DNA of 7,088 nucleotides from Alistipes sp. (GCA_017560305.1 JAFYOF010000188.1:1-7088), one strand, 5' to 3'. Shown: positions 1 through 6,496, counted from the stretch's first letter. The notes: generated from the sequence alone by a model not told the origin. Program-made: numbers and translations.

Positions 1-214
1 AGTAGCCATCGTACTCGATGGTGTAGCCGAGGATGGGGTGGTTTATGCGCTCCACCAGCGCCTCGCGGATAAAGTCGGGCGTAGGGAAGTCCATATCTGC
101 CACCCAGAGGGGGATGAGGTCGTCACGACCGAAGTTCTCCTTCAGTCCATCGTGCTTGACGCAGTGTGTGCCACGACGCTCTATATAACTGTCAAAATCG
201 TAAATCTTGCTCAT
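1..214 (-). CDS. PatB/MalY-type pyridoxal-phosphate C-S lyase/aminotransferase, N-terminal part
   Basis: The first 71 residues are present; the rest lies beyond the left edge. The start (MSKIYDFDSYIERRGT) and the block around residues 21-43 (HDGLKENFGRDDLIPLWVADMDF) match the N-terminus of the MalY/PatB branch of fold-type I PLP enzymes, where FG..DLIPLWVADMDF is the hallmark; residues 58-67 (NHPILGYTIE) fit the following H.I.GYT block. Family members cleave C-S bonds (cystathionine beta-lyase, cysteine desulfhydrase) in the cytoplasm, and E. coli MalY also represses the maltose regulon. The PLP lysine is outside the window, so activity cannot be judged. The ATG shares its A with the TAA of the upstream acyl-CoA reductase gene (TAATG), which fixes the start and suggests coupled translation. 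It is the last visible gene of the operon. The family call is firm; the substrate is unknown. Confidence 0.88.
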   Translation of the reverse strand, partial: MSKIYDFDSYIERRGTHCVKHDGLKENFGRDDLIPLWVADMDFPTPDFIREALVERINHPILGYTIEYDGY

Positions 215-1191
215 TATTGTTGGGTTAAAAAGTTCATTACATCCACTCCATCCGCCACATCCCACAGCGTGGGGTACTGCGCCCTGCCGAAGGCTACGCA
301 GCGAGGGTGGTTGACGGCGTTTGAGACGACGCACTGGATGCGCTCATCGTTGGAGGCAATCCACTGCTCGACCTCGGTGATGGAGTCGTAGGTGTGGTAG
401 TTTATCTGACTTATGTTGTCTGAAAATGAGTTGCTCTCCACGGCAATATATCCGCCAAGGTCACGGAACGGCACGCCCAGCATACTCTTCAGTGCTCTGT
501 TCTGGCGGTAGTTGCCCTCCATCATCTTATTTGTGTGGGCAGGTGGGGTAATCTTCAGGTCGTAGCCCCTTGGCACCATCACCAGCGAGATGTTGCGACA
601 ACCAAGTCCGTTGTGTGAGAAGATGTCTGTCGCAAGGGCTTTAATCTCCTCCTCGCTCTCGTTACCATCGAGTACCGCCAGTGAGTGGCGTGAGCCACGG
701 ATGATGGTCGGCAGGTTGGCGTAGCGTGTGCGGAAGTGTTGTGCCGCCTGATCGCCTCCCGTAGCGATAGCCATATCTATGGGCTCGTCGTCAGTGTAGT
801 TCAGAATTGGAATCTCAGGCTCAATCTCACGCAGAAGAGAAACGATGTAGTCGGTCAGCACCTTGTCCTTGCTCGAGGGCTTTATGAGTGCCGTATGACC
901 CGCCATCAGTACGCACAGCAGGTCGTAGAAACCCACCAGCGGGATGTTGCCCGCCATAATGATAGCCACCCTGCGAGGCTCTGCCTTATGATATGCCGCA
1001 GCCCAGCGCTCCAGCTTCTCACGATTGAGAAACTCCTCACGGATGGCATCCACCGCCAGCAGAATGTCGTGGCTGCAGAACCACCCATTCTCCTCGATGG
1101 CACGACGCATCACCTCCTGCGAGGTCTGCTCCTCGCCGAAGTGCTCCAGACGCTCGCCCAAAGCCGAGAATATCTCAATCATCTTTTCCAT
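214..1191 (-). CDS. LuxC-family acyl-CoA reductase
   Basis: A 325-residue protein with the layout of the acyl-CoA reductase (LuxC, PF05893) branch of the aldehyde dehydrogenase superfamily. Family members reduce acyl-CoA or acyl-enzyme to aldehyde with NADPH. Residues 76-104 (AIIMAGNIPLVGFYD, then GHTALIKPSSKD) form the typical nucleotide-binding region, and FSHNGLGCRN (191-200) supplies the likely catalytic cysteine, C198. An in-frame ATG lies 20 codons upstream, but that extension would run into the preceding gene. The ATG at 1191 shares its A with that gene's TAA (TAATG), and MEKMIEIFSALGERL looks like a natural N-terminus, so I chose it. It also overlaps the next gene by one base in a second TAATG. 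No luminescence genes are near, so this is not a lux operon; the acyl substrate is unknown. Related stand-alone reductases are common in Bacteroidota genomes. Confidence 0.85.
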   Translation of the reverse strand: MEKMIEIFSALGERLEHFGEEQTSQEVMRRAIEENGWFCSHDILLAVDAIREEFLNREKLERWAAAYHKAEPRRVAIIMAGNIPLVGFYDLLCVLMAGHTALIKPSSKDKVLTDYIVSLLREIEPEIPILNYTDDEPIDMAIATGGDQAAQHFRTRYANLPTIIRGSRHSLAVLDGNESEEEIKALATDIFSHNGLGCRNISLVMVPRGYDLKITPPAHTNKMMEGNYRQNRALKSMLGVPFRDLGGYIAVESNSFSDNISQINYHTYDSITEVEQWIASNDERIQCVVSNAVNHPRCVAFGRAQYPTLWDVADGVDVMNFLTQQ

Positions 1192-1748
1192 TAGGGTATG
1201 TTGTAAAGTCTTAACTCCTTCGCCAGTTCTCGCTCCCTGCCCTGCAAGCACCTATCAACCAGGGCGTGAAACTTCGCCGAGTGGTTGTGGTGTATGGTGT
1301 GGCACAACTCGTGGACAATCACATAGTCCTGCAGGTGGCGGGGTAGAGTCATCAGGTAGAGGCTCAACGAGAGGTTGTTCTGCGCGGTGCAGCAGCCCCA
1401 CTTTGTGCGGGCGGCACGGATGGTTATCTTGCCGTAGCTGAAGCCCAACGCCCCAGCAATCTCTGCCACTCGGCGGGGAAGATACTCCTTCGCCTCTGCG
1501 CGCAACTGCTCAATCTCTGCCTGCGACAACGCCTTGCGCACGGGACGCGCAGCATACTTTGCCTTCACGCCCAACACCCATTCCGCCTTGCTCTCCAGAA
1601 ACTCCAGCGCTCGCTTTTGCGAAATGCAGGGAGGGTAACTCAACCTCACCTCGCCCGAGGGACGCACCGACAACGACAGACGCGTGGAGCGTCGGGTGGA
1701 TGAGAGGGTAATCTCGCCCAAACGGGGGTGATGAAGCGTAGATTTCAT
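1191..1748 (-). CDS. YgjP-like (DUF45) zinc metallopeptidase
   Basis: A 185-residue protein of the YgjP/DUF45 family (PF01863), minigluzincin-like metalloproteins. The zinc site is visible: HELCH at 146-150, with H146, H150 and catalytic E147, followed by HHNHSAKFH, where H156 is the probable third ligand. The other family signature, normally close to RxxxTRWGSCSxxxNISL, appears at 111-128 as RAARTKWGCCTAQNNLSL. The GSC motif is therefore GCC here. An N-terminal beta-rich segment (12-40, ending VRLSYPP) and a helical segment (43-100) also fit. There is no signal peptide or membrane segment, so it should be cytoplasmic. The cellular role of YgjP proteins is poorly known. The gene starts 2 bases after the rlmB stop and its own stop overlaps the next ATG. 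The length is normal for the family. Confidence 0.85.
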   Translation of the reverse strand: MKSTLHHPRLGEITLSSTRRSTRLSLSVRPSGEVRLSYPPCISQKRALEFLESKAEWVLGVKAKYAARPVRKALSQAEIEQLRAEAKEYLPRRVAEIAGALGFSYGKITIRAARTKWGCCTAQNNLSLSLYLMTLPRHLQDYVIVHELCHTIHHNHSAKFHALVDRCLQGRERELAKELRLYNIP

Positions 1749-1750
1749 CG

Positions 1751-2479
1751 TTAGCCGATTCGCTGGCGTACCACCTCAAAGAGCATCACGGCAGCCGCCG
1801 CAGCAACATTGAGTGACTCGATTGCGCCAATCATAGGGATAGCCAACTGCTCGTCGCAGAGCTTCAGCACCTCCTTTGAGATACCTGTATCCTCGGCACC
1901 CATCACGATAACGGTAGGCTTCGTAAAGTCGGCATCGTAGATGAGCTTCGTGCTCTTCTCGGTAGCGGCAACAGCCTGGAAACCCTCTGCCTGCAACGCC
2001 TTGATAGTGTTGCGGATAGAGCCTACACGGCACACTGGGATGCGGCTCAACGCACCAGCCGACGAGCGCATAGCGTCAGAGTTCACGGGCGCAGAGTTTT
2101 TCAGTGGGGTAATCAATCCGTGAGCACCAGCGCACTCTGCCGAGCGGGCGATGCCGCCGAAGTTACGCACATCGGTCACGCCATCGAACAACACGATAAG
2201 CGGAGTCTCATCCTCGGGAACACGCTCCAGAATGTCGCTCAACTCAACATATTCGATTGGGGCAATCTGAGCCACCACGCCCTGATGGTTGAGTTTTGTG
2301 AGGCGGTTGAGTTTCTCAACCGGCACCTCCTGGATGCGTATGCGGTGGCGGAATGCGAGGTCACGCAACTCGGTCATCAACTGACCCTCAGCACCCTTGC
2401 GGATGAAGAGACGCTCAATCTGCTTGCCTGTCTGTATCGCCTCAGCAACGGGGCGGATACCAAATACAATATCACTCAT
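1751..2479 (-). CDS. rlmB: 23S rRNA (guanosine-2'-O-)-methyltransferase RlmB / TrmH-family SPOUT enzyme
   Basis: A 242-residue SpoU/TrmH-family methyltransferase that transfers a methyl group from S-adenosylmethionine to a ribose 2'-hydroxyl. For RlmB the target is G2251 of 23S rRNA, in the peptidyl-transferase P-loop. Residues 4-76 form the L30e-like substrate-binding domain (starts IVFGIRPVAEAI). Residues 94-235 form the knotted SPOUT domain, with motif 1 VRNFGGIARSAECAG (104-118, N106 and R112), motif 2 VIVMGAEDTGIS (190-201) and motif 3 IPMIGAIESLNVAAAAAV (214-231). The LNVAAAAA stretch replaces the more usual LNVSVAAA. The exact site could be another 2'-O-methylation, but the N-terminal domain and length favour RlmB. 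It starts 4 bases after the ABC-F stop, which places two ribosome-related genes together. Confidence 0.9.
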   Translation of the reverse strand: MSDIVFGIRPVAEAIQTGKQIERLFIRKGAEGQLMTELRDLAFRHRIRIQEVPVEKLNRLTKLNHQGVVAQIAPIEYVELSDILERVPEDETPLIVLFDGVTDVRNFGGIARSAECAGAHGLITPLKNSAPVNSDAMRSSAGALSRIPVCRVGSIRNTIKALQAEGFQAVAATEKSTKLIYDADFTKPTVIVMGAEDTGISKEVLKLCDEQLAIPMIGAIESLNVAAAAAVMLFEVVRQRIG

Positions 2480-2483
2480 ATCT

Positions 2484-4412
2484 TTATTGATTTTCTGTTA
2501 TTTCCAATTCATAACTTGCCTTCTCCCACTCGTGCATCAGGTGGTCGTACTGGGCTTTAAGGTCGTTGTAGGCCTTGTAGTCTGCCTCGTTGTAGTCGGT
2601 TGCGGTGGCGAACTTCTTGTCGTAGGCGGCAATCTTTTCTTCAACCGTTGCCAACTCTGCCTCGATGGTCTCTACCGCCTTGCGCATCTTGCGGATGAGT
2701 TTCTCCTGCTCCTTGCGCTGCTCGTAGTTGAGTTTGCCCGATGAGGTCTCCTTTGAGGCTGCCGCCGCGGGGGTATCCTTGCGCTCGATGTCCTGCAATG
2801 ACTCCACCTTGCGCTTCTCAAGGAAGTAGTAGATGCCTCCCAGATACTCCTTCACGCCTCCATCACGGAACTCGTAGACCTTCTCCACAAGCCCATCCAG
2901 GAAGTCTCGGTCGTGCGACACGAGGATTACCGTGCCATCGTACTTCTGAATAGCACGCTTCAAAATATCCTTCGAGCGCATATCCATATGGTTGGTAGGC
3001 TCATCAAGCACCAAAAGGTTGTAAGGCTCAAGCATCAGGCGCGCCATAGCCAAGCGGCTTCGTTCACCACCCGAGAGCACCTTCACCTTCTTCTCAATAT
3101 CCTCGCCACGGAACAGGAACGCTCCCAGAATATCACGCAGGCGTGTGCGGATGTCACCCACAGCAACTCGGTCAAGTGTGTCAAATACGGTAAACTCGCC
3201 ATCCATAAGGTCATCCTGATTCTGCGCATAGTAACCGATGTTCACATTTGCGCCCAAACGGATTGTACCCTCGGTCTGCTCCAGCTCGCCGATAATCATC
3301 CTCGCCATAGTGGTCTTACCTTCGCCGTTGCGACCCACCAAGGCGATTTTCTGACCTCGCTCGATGGTGAATGTCGCGTCAGAGAAGATGCGCTTTGAGC
3401 CGAAGGCCTTGCCCACCTCCTTAATCTCCGCCACAATCTGACCCGAGCGGGGCGCTGGCGGGAATTTGATGTTCAGCGTAGCCAAATCCTCCTCCTCGAC
3501 CTCTATGCGCTCCAACTTCTCCAACTGCTTGATGCGTGACTGCACCTGATTGCTCTTTGTTGGTTTGTAGCGGAATTTTTCGATGAACTCCTCTGTCTTT
3601 TCGATGAGCTTCTGCTGGTTTTCGTATGCCGCCATCTGCTGTGCACGGCGCTCGGCACGCAACTCAACGAACTTCGAGTAGGGGACTTTATAATCGTAGA
3701 TGTGACCCAGCGAGAGCTCCACCGTGCGTGTGGTCACATTATCCAAAAAGGCTCTATCGTGAGAGATGAGCAGCACTGCTCCGTTGTAATTCTTCAGGTA
3801 CTCCTCCAGCCACTGGATACTCTCGATGTCGAGGTGGTTGGTAGGCTCGTCAAGCAGGAAGATTGAGGGGCGACGCAACAGAAGTTTCGCCAACTCAATA
3901 CGCATACGCCATCCGCCCGAGAACTCCGATGTGGCACGGTCAAAGTCAGTGCGCTTGAAGCCCAGTCCGAGCAGGGTCTTTTCGATATCCGCCTCGCGTG
4001 TGTCGCCACCCAAAATGTGGTAACGGTCCTGCGCATCGTTCAGGCGATGCAGAAGGTCGGCGTATGACTCCGACTCATAGTCTGTGCGCTCGGCAATCTC
4101 GGTTGTGAGCGATGCAATCTCCGCTTCAAGGCGCAAAACCTCGTCAAAGGCCTTTTCTGTCTCGGCTTTAAGGGTCGTTGTATCAGCCACGCGCATCTGC
4201 TGCGGCAGGTAACCGATGCTGCACTCGCCATTGATGGTCACAGCGCCCTCGGTGGGCTGTTGCTCGCCCGTGATGATGCGTAGCAGGGTAGTCTTTCCAG
4301 CGCCATTCTTGCCGACCAGACCGATGCGGTCCTTCTCGTTGATGAGGAACGAGATGCCATCAAACAGGGTCCAGCCGCCGTAGCTGACTGTAAGGTTATC
4401 TAATGAAATCAC
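2484..4412 (-). CDS. ABC-F family ATPase, YheS/ABCF3-like
   Basis: A 642-residue soluble protein with two ABC cassettes and no membrane segments, the ABC-F layout. Cassette 1 has Walker A GKNGAGKTT (34-42), signature FSGGW (164-168), Walker B IFLLDEPTNHLD (184-195) and H-loop SHDR (217-220). The charged inter-domain linker (about 250-310, YENQQKLIEKTEEFIEKF and onward) is the region that reaches the P-site tRNA in ribosome-bound members. Cassette 2 has Walker A GRNGEGKTT (360-368), signature LSGGE (446-450), Walker B LLVLDEPTNHMD (466-477) and SHDRD (499-503). Residues 560-640 form a charged, coiled-coil-like C-terminal domain. Both ATP sites appear intact. FSGGWRMR, the linker motif YKPTKSNQVQSRIKQLEKLERI and the C-terminal extension point to the YheS/ABCF3 group, thought to help ribosomes on difficult peptides. 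I see nothing typical of an antibiotic-protection subtype. It starts 11 bases after rpe. Confidence 0.9.
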   Translation of the reverse strand: MISLDNLTVSYGGWTLFDGISFLINEKDRIGLVGKNGAGKTTLLRIITGEQQPTEGAVTINGECSIGYLPQQMRVADTTTLKAETEKAFDEVLRLEAEIASLTTEIAERTDYESESYADLLHRLNDAQDRYHILGGDTREADIEKTLLGLGFKRTDFDRATSEFSGGWRMRIELAKLLLRRPSIFLLDEPTNHLDIESIQWLEEYLKNYNGAVLLISHDRAFLDNVTTRTVELSLGHIYDYKVPYSKFVELRAERRAQQMAAYENQQKLIEKTEEFIEKFRYKPTKSNQVQSRIKQLEKLERIEVEEEDLATLNIKFPPAPRSGQIVAEIKEVGKAFGSKRIFSDATFTIERGQKIALVGRNGEGKTTMARMIIGELEQTEGTIRLGANVNIGYYAQNQDDLMDGEFTVFDTLDRVAVGDIRTRLRDILGAFLFRGEDIEKKVKVLSGGERSRLAMARLMLEPYNLLVLDEPTNHMDMRSKDILKRAIQKYDGTVILVSHDRDFLDGLVEKVYEFRDGGVKEYLGGIYYFLEKRKVESLQDIERKDTPAAAASKETSSGKLNYEQRKEQEKLIRKMRKAVETIEAELATVEEKIAAYDKKFATATDYNEADYKAYNDLKAQYDHLMHEWEKASYELEITENQ

Positions 4413-4423
4413 GAAATCCTAAT

Positions 4424-5074
4424 TTATGCCTCCAACATCTTCACAATCTCAGCCTCAGGGTCTGCTGCGCCAAAGACTGCGCTGCCAGCCACCACTGCGT
4501 CGCAACCTGCGGCAAACACCTCGCCGGCATTCTTCGATGAGATACCTCCATCAATCTCAATCAGGAAATCAAGACCCATCTCGTCGCGCATAGCCTTCAA
4601 CTCGCGCACCTTATCCAGCGAATCGGGCATAAATGACTGTCCGCCAAAGCCCGGCTCAACGCTCATCACCAAGACAAGTTCCACCTTGCTCAGGATATCC
4701 TTCAACACCGATGCTGGGGTAGCAGGCTTGATAGAGATACCGGCCTTTGCGCCAGCTGAGTGAATCTCGTCGATGCAGAGGTCAATCTGCTCGGTAGCCT
4801 CGTAGTGGAATGTCACATAGTCGGCACCTGCCTCCACAAAACGCTTGACATACTTCTCGGGCTCGACAATCATCAGGTGAACATCCAGCACCTTGTCGGT
4901 AGCCTTGCGGATAGGCTTCATCACTGGGAAACCGAATGAGATGTTTGGCACAAATACGCCATCCATAACATCAATGTGTACCCACTCTGCCGCGCTACGG
5001 TCAATCATTTTTGTGTCGCGCTCAAGGTTGCCGAAGTCTGCCGAGAGCATCGAAGGAGAGATTATGCGTGTCAT
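4424..5074 (-). CDS. rpe: Ribulose-phosphate 3-epimerase
   Basis: A 216-residue TIM-barrel enzyme that interconverts D-ribulose 5-phosphate and D-xylulose 5-phosphate in the non-oxidative pentose phosphate pathway in the cytoplasm. The metal-binding and catalytic residues are all visible: S8 in SPSMLSADF, H33 and D35 in WVHIDVMDGVFVPN, H66 in VLDVHLMI, and D175 in IEIDGGIS. The loop MSVEPGFGGQ (137-146) and the phosphate-binding end AGCDAVVAGSAVFG (189-202) are standard. The length is normal. It is the first gene of the minus-strand operon, with an AT-rich leader and no clear Shine-Dalgarno sequence before the ATG, as is common in Bacteroidota. The nearby promoter (TATCTTTG, 5123 down to 5116) leaves a leader of roughly 35 bases. 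Confidence 0.95.
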   Translation of the reverse strand: MTRIISPSMLSADFGNLERDTKMIDRSAAEWVHIDVMDGVFVPNISFGFPVMKPIRKATDKVLDVHLMIVEPEKYVKRFVEAGADYVTFHYEATEQIDLCIDEIHSAGAKAGISIKPATPASVLKDILSKVELVLVMSVEPGFGGQSFMPDSLDKVRELKAMRDEMGLDFLIEIDGGISSKNAGEVFAAGCDAVVAGSAVFGAADPEAEIVKMLEA

Positions 5075-5115
5075 AATATTATATATATTTATCGTTTATT
5101 GTTCTCTTAATAGTG

Positions 5116-5146
5116 CAAAGATAAGATTTTATAGGATATTTAAGAA
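5116..5146 (-). promoter_or_regulatory. Bacteroidota-type promoter for the rpe operon
   Basis: On the minus strand TATCTTTG at 5123-5116 is an exact match to the Bacteroidota -7 box TAnnTTTG. The -33 box is weak: at the right distance only TTC (5146-5144) is present instead of TTTG. The predicted start of transcription, about 5109-5112, gives a short leader before rpe. All six downstream genes are close enough to share this promoter. The assignment rests on the -7 match and position. Confidence 0.6.
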
Positions 5147-5183
5147 TATTTTTTGCGGTTATGTATCAACAAAGTATTGATAT

Positions 5184-5214
5184 TTTGCTAATCTGCGAAA
5201 ATGTGCTACATTTG
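5184..5214 (+). promoter_or_regulatory. Bacteroidota-type promoter for the outer-membrane barrel gene
   Basis: TTTG (5184-5187), a 19-base spacer, and TACATTTG (5207-5214) match both halves of the Bacteroidota sigma-70-type consensus. Transcription should begin near 5220, giving a leader of about 20 bases before the ATG at 5242. It diverges from the rpe promoter; the two -7 boxes are about 83 bases apart. Confidence 0.75.
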
Positions 5215-5241
5215 TAGTGTAAACATTAAAAAGTAGGTAGA

Positions 5242-5847
5242 ATGAAAAAGTTATTTCTTGCAATAGTAGCAGTGGTGGCTACTTGCACCCTCTCGGCGCA
5301 GGAGTTGCGTTGGGGTGTGACGGGTGCGGTCAATTTCGCAAATGTAAATATGGCGGGTCTTAACTCGTCGGATTGTTTCGTGGGCTTTAACCTTGGTGCA
5401 AGGGCAGAGCTGAGCCTCGAGAAGTATATCTCCGAGGGCTTCTATGCCGATGCACGCGCAATCTATACTCTCAAGGGCGGTCAGTGGAAGGACAACCGTA
5501 AGAATCTGGGTTATGTTGAGGTGCCATTGAACTTCGGCTATAAGTATCTTCTCACGCCTGATGTTCAGCTCTTCGGTGGCCTTGGTCCATACCTTGCGTT
5601 TGGTGTAGTGGGCAAGGATGTTGTGAAGACAGGTGATGCCAAGCTCAAGACCGATATATTCGGCGTTTCATACAAGCGCTTCGATTGCGGTTTGAATTAT
5701 AATGTCGGCGTTGAGTTGTACGACAAGTGGCAGATTTTCCTCGGCTTTGAGCATAGCGTGCTGAATGCAGCGAAGATTGACCTCGAGGGCAACAAGTTCA
5801 AGGCTCGTCCACAGAATTTCTATGTCGGCTGCGCGCTGATGTTCTAA
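5242..5847 (+). CDS. Outer-membrane beta-barrel (porin-family, OMP_b-brl_2-like) protein
   Basis: A 201-residue protein with a signal peptide: MKK, a hydrophobic stretch LFLAIVAVVATCTL, then SAQE, with likely cleavage around A19/Q20. The mature part shows the alternating pattern and glycines of a small beta-barrel: LRWGVTGAVNFANV (22-35), FVGFNLGARAEL (46-57), GYVEVPLNFGYKYLL (90-104), LFGGLGPYLAFGV (110-122), FDCGLNYNVGVEL (147-159) and a final strand NFYVGCALMF ending in phenylalanine, the usual C-terminal residue of outer-membrane proteins. The YVEVPLNF.YKY motif is typical of the Bacteroidota OMP_b-brl_2 family (PF13568). The specific role is unknown; such proteins may be structural or small pores. 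The start follows an A-rich leader with AGTAGGTAG rather than a strong Shine-Dalgarno. It stands alone with its own promoter and terminator. Confidence 0.85.
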   Translation: MKKLFLAIVAVVATCTLSAQELRWGVTGAVNFANVNMAGLNSSDCFVGFNLGARAELSLEKYISEGFYADARAIYTLKGGQWKDNRKNLGYVEVPLNFGYKYLLTPDVQLFGGLGPYLAFGVVGKDVVKTGDAKLKTDIFGVSYKRFDCGLNYNVGVELYDKWQIFLGFEHSVLNAAKIDLEGNKFKARPQNFYVGCALMF

Positions 5848-5888
5848 ATTTTGTCGGCTGCGGATGCAGGTTTTCGGCGATGGTTGAG

Positions 5889-5943
5889 TATTGTTGTGCG
5901 ATTGTCGGGCATTTGTTGAGCATTTGTCAGGCGTTTGTCGGGC
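5889..5943 (+). repeat. Array of five degenerate 11-bp tandem repeats
   Basis: Five head-to-tail 11-base units: TATTGTTGTGC, GATTGTCGGGC, ATTTGTTGAGC, ATTTGTCAGGC and GTTTGTCGGGC (5889-5943), followed by a decayed unit AGCGGTCGGTC (5944-5954). The consensus is close to RTTTGTCGGGC; TTGT sits at the same place in all five units. It lies about 40 bases after the stop codon of the barrel gene and before its terminator, so it is probably in the 3' untranslated region. Function unknown. Confidence 0.7.
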
Positions 5944-5972
5944 AGCGGTCGGTCGAAAAGGTGAAAAATAGC

Positions 5973-6010
5973 CAACTCCACTCTCTTTTGAGGGTGGAGT
6001 TGCTTGTTTT
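5973..6010 (+). terminator. Hairpin terminator after the barrel gene
   Basis: CAACTCCACTCTC (5973-5985), loop TTTT, then GAGGGTGGAGTTG (5990-6002) form a 13-bp stem with one G-T pair. CTTGTTTT follows, a modest T-rich tail. On the opposite strand the stem is followed by GCTATTTTTC, so it may work in both directions. It lies about 125 bases after the stop codon at 5847. Confidence 0.7.
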
Positions 6011-6149
6011 AGGGGCTTTGTGGCTGATAGTGAGGCCGTTTGGTGCGTTTGAGTAGTGAAATGGCGGTTTTTTATGCGAGGAGAGATTGGAGGTTGAGAG
6101 GTCGGTTTTTAAGAAAAAACGAAAATTTTTGCATTTTTTTTACAAAATA

Positions 6150-6181
6150 TTTGCACAGTAATAAAAAAGCCCTTATATTTG
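6150..6181 (+). promoter_or_regulatory. Promoter of tRNA-Phe
   Basis: TTTG (6150-6153), a 20-base spacer, and TATATTTG (6174-6181) match the Bacteroidota promoter well. Transcription would begin near 6188, about 27 bases before the mature tRNA. Confidence 0.75.
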
Positions 6182-6214
6182 CACTCGCTTTAAGACACGA
6201 AGCATATAGATGAT

Positions 6215-6287
6215 GGTGCCATAGCTCAGTTGGTAGAGCAAAGGACTGAAAATCCTTGTGTCCCCGGTTCGATTCCTGGTGGCACCA
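6215..6287 (+). tRNA. tRNA-Phe (anticodon GAA)
   Basis: A complete 73-base cloverleaf. The acceptor stem is GGTGCCA (6215-6221) with TGGCACC (6280-6286) and discriminator A6287. The D-arm is GCTC/GAGC (6224-6227, 6236-6239). The anticodon arm is AAGGA/TCCTT with loop CTGAAAA, giving anticodon GAA at 6248-6250. The T-arm is CCCGG (6263-6267), loop TTCGATT, CCTGG (6275-6279). The central T-stem pair is a C-T mismatch. The 3' CCA is not encoded (ACAG follows), so it must be added after transcription. The integrase gene starts about 250 bases downstream on the same strand. Confidence 0.95.
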
Positions 6288-6311
6288 CAGCAAAGAAAAG
6301 TAAAACAACGT

Positions 6312-6346
6312 AAAATCCTGATTTTCAATGAAAATCGGGATTTTTT
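6312..6346 (+). terminator. Intrinsic terminator after tRNA-Phe
   Basis: AAAATCCTGATTTTC (6312-6326), loop AAT, and GAAAATCGGGATTTT (6330-6344) form a 15-bp stem with a single G-T pair. A T-rich run follows (TTTTTTATTTTTT, 6341-6353). This is a strong rho-independent terminator 25 bases after the tRNA. Confidence 0.85.
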
Positions 6347-6390
6347 ATTTTTTCCCAAAACGCGAAAATGTGCGGTTCACGACCGCCTTT

Positions 6391-6412
6391 GGTGGAGCAA
6401 GAGGTGGAGCAA
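6391..6412 (+). repeat. Direct repeats GGTGGAGCAA in the presumed attachment region
   Basis: GGTGGAGCAA occurs at 6391-6400 and 6403-6412 (12-base spacing), its first seven bases are inverted at 6430-6436 (CTCCACC), and a third full copy sits inside the integrase gene (6858-6867). Such repeats next to an integrase may be binding sites for the integrase arm domain or an excisionase; this is inference. Confidence 0.5.
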
Positions 6413-6496
6413 ACGGGTGTTCCAAATATCTCCACCTTTAAAGAGTGCTTTTCGCTGATTCACAATATTTTGCATAGCGTCAAAACGGGTTCGGAT

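Larger units (their letters stand above)
5848..6149. other. Gene-free stretch between the barrel gene and the tRNA promoter
   Basis: About 300 bases without a credible gene. It holds an 11-bp repeat array (5889-5943) and a hairpin terminator (5973-6002), both listed separately. From 6007 to 6149 I see only GT-rich, then AT-rich DNA leading into the tRNA promoter. A 50-codon reading frame from 6061 runs through the tRNA promoter and has no protein-like character. Confidence 0.6.

Noticed and set aside
1191..1251. Longer N-terminus of the acyl-CoA reductase starting at 1251
   Set aside because: The extra 20 residues overlap the peptidase gene in another frame and do not look like the family. 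The ATG at 1191 forms a TAATG overlap that recurs at the next junction.
736..1441. Plus-strand open frames within the minus-strand genes
   Set aside because: They mirror well-supported minus-strand genes, and their translations show no domain or start signals.
2484..4412. Antibiotic-resistance ABC-F protein
   Set aside because: Linker and C-terminal region resemble the housekeeping YheS/ABCF3 group, and the gene sits in a core operon; nothing supports a resistance role.
5242..5310. Lipoprotein signal in the barrel protein
   Set aside because: C15 is preceded by VAT, a poor lipobox, and the SAQE site plus barrel ending in F fit an ordinary secreted outer-membrane protein.
5889..5943. CRISPR array
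   Set aside because: Units are 11 bases, head to tail with no spacers, and degenerate; no cas genes are present.
6061..6213. 50-codon open frame on the plus strand
   Set aside because: It runs through the tRNA promoter, has no ribosome-binding site, and its product is low-complexity and basic.
6372..6386. Short hairpin GCGGT-TCACG-ACCGC
   Set aside because: Only a 5-bp stem with no T-run; too weak to call a terminator or site by itself.
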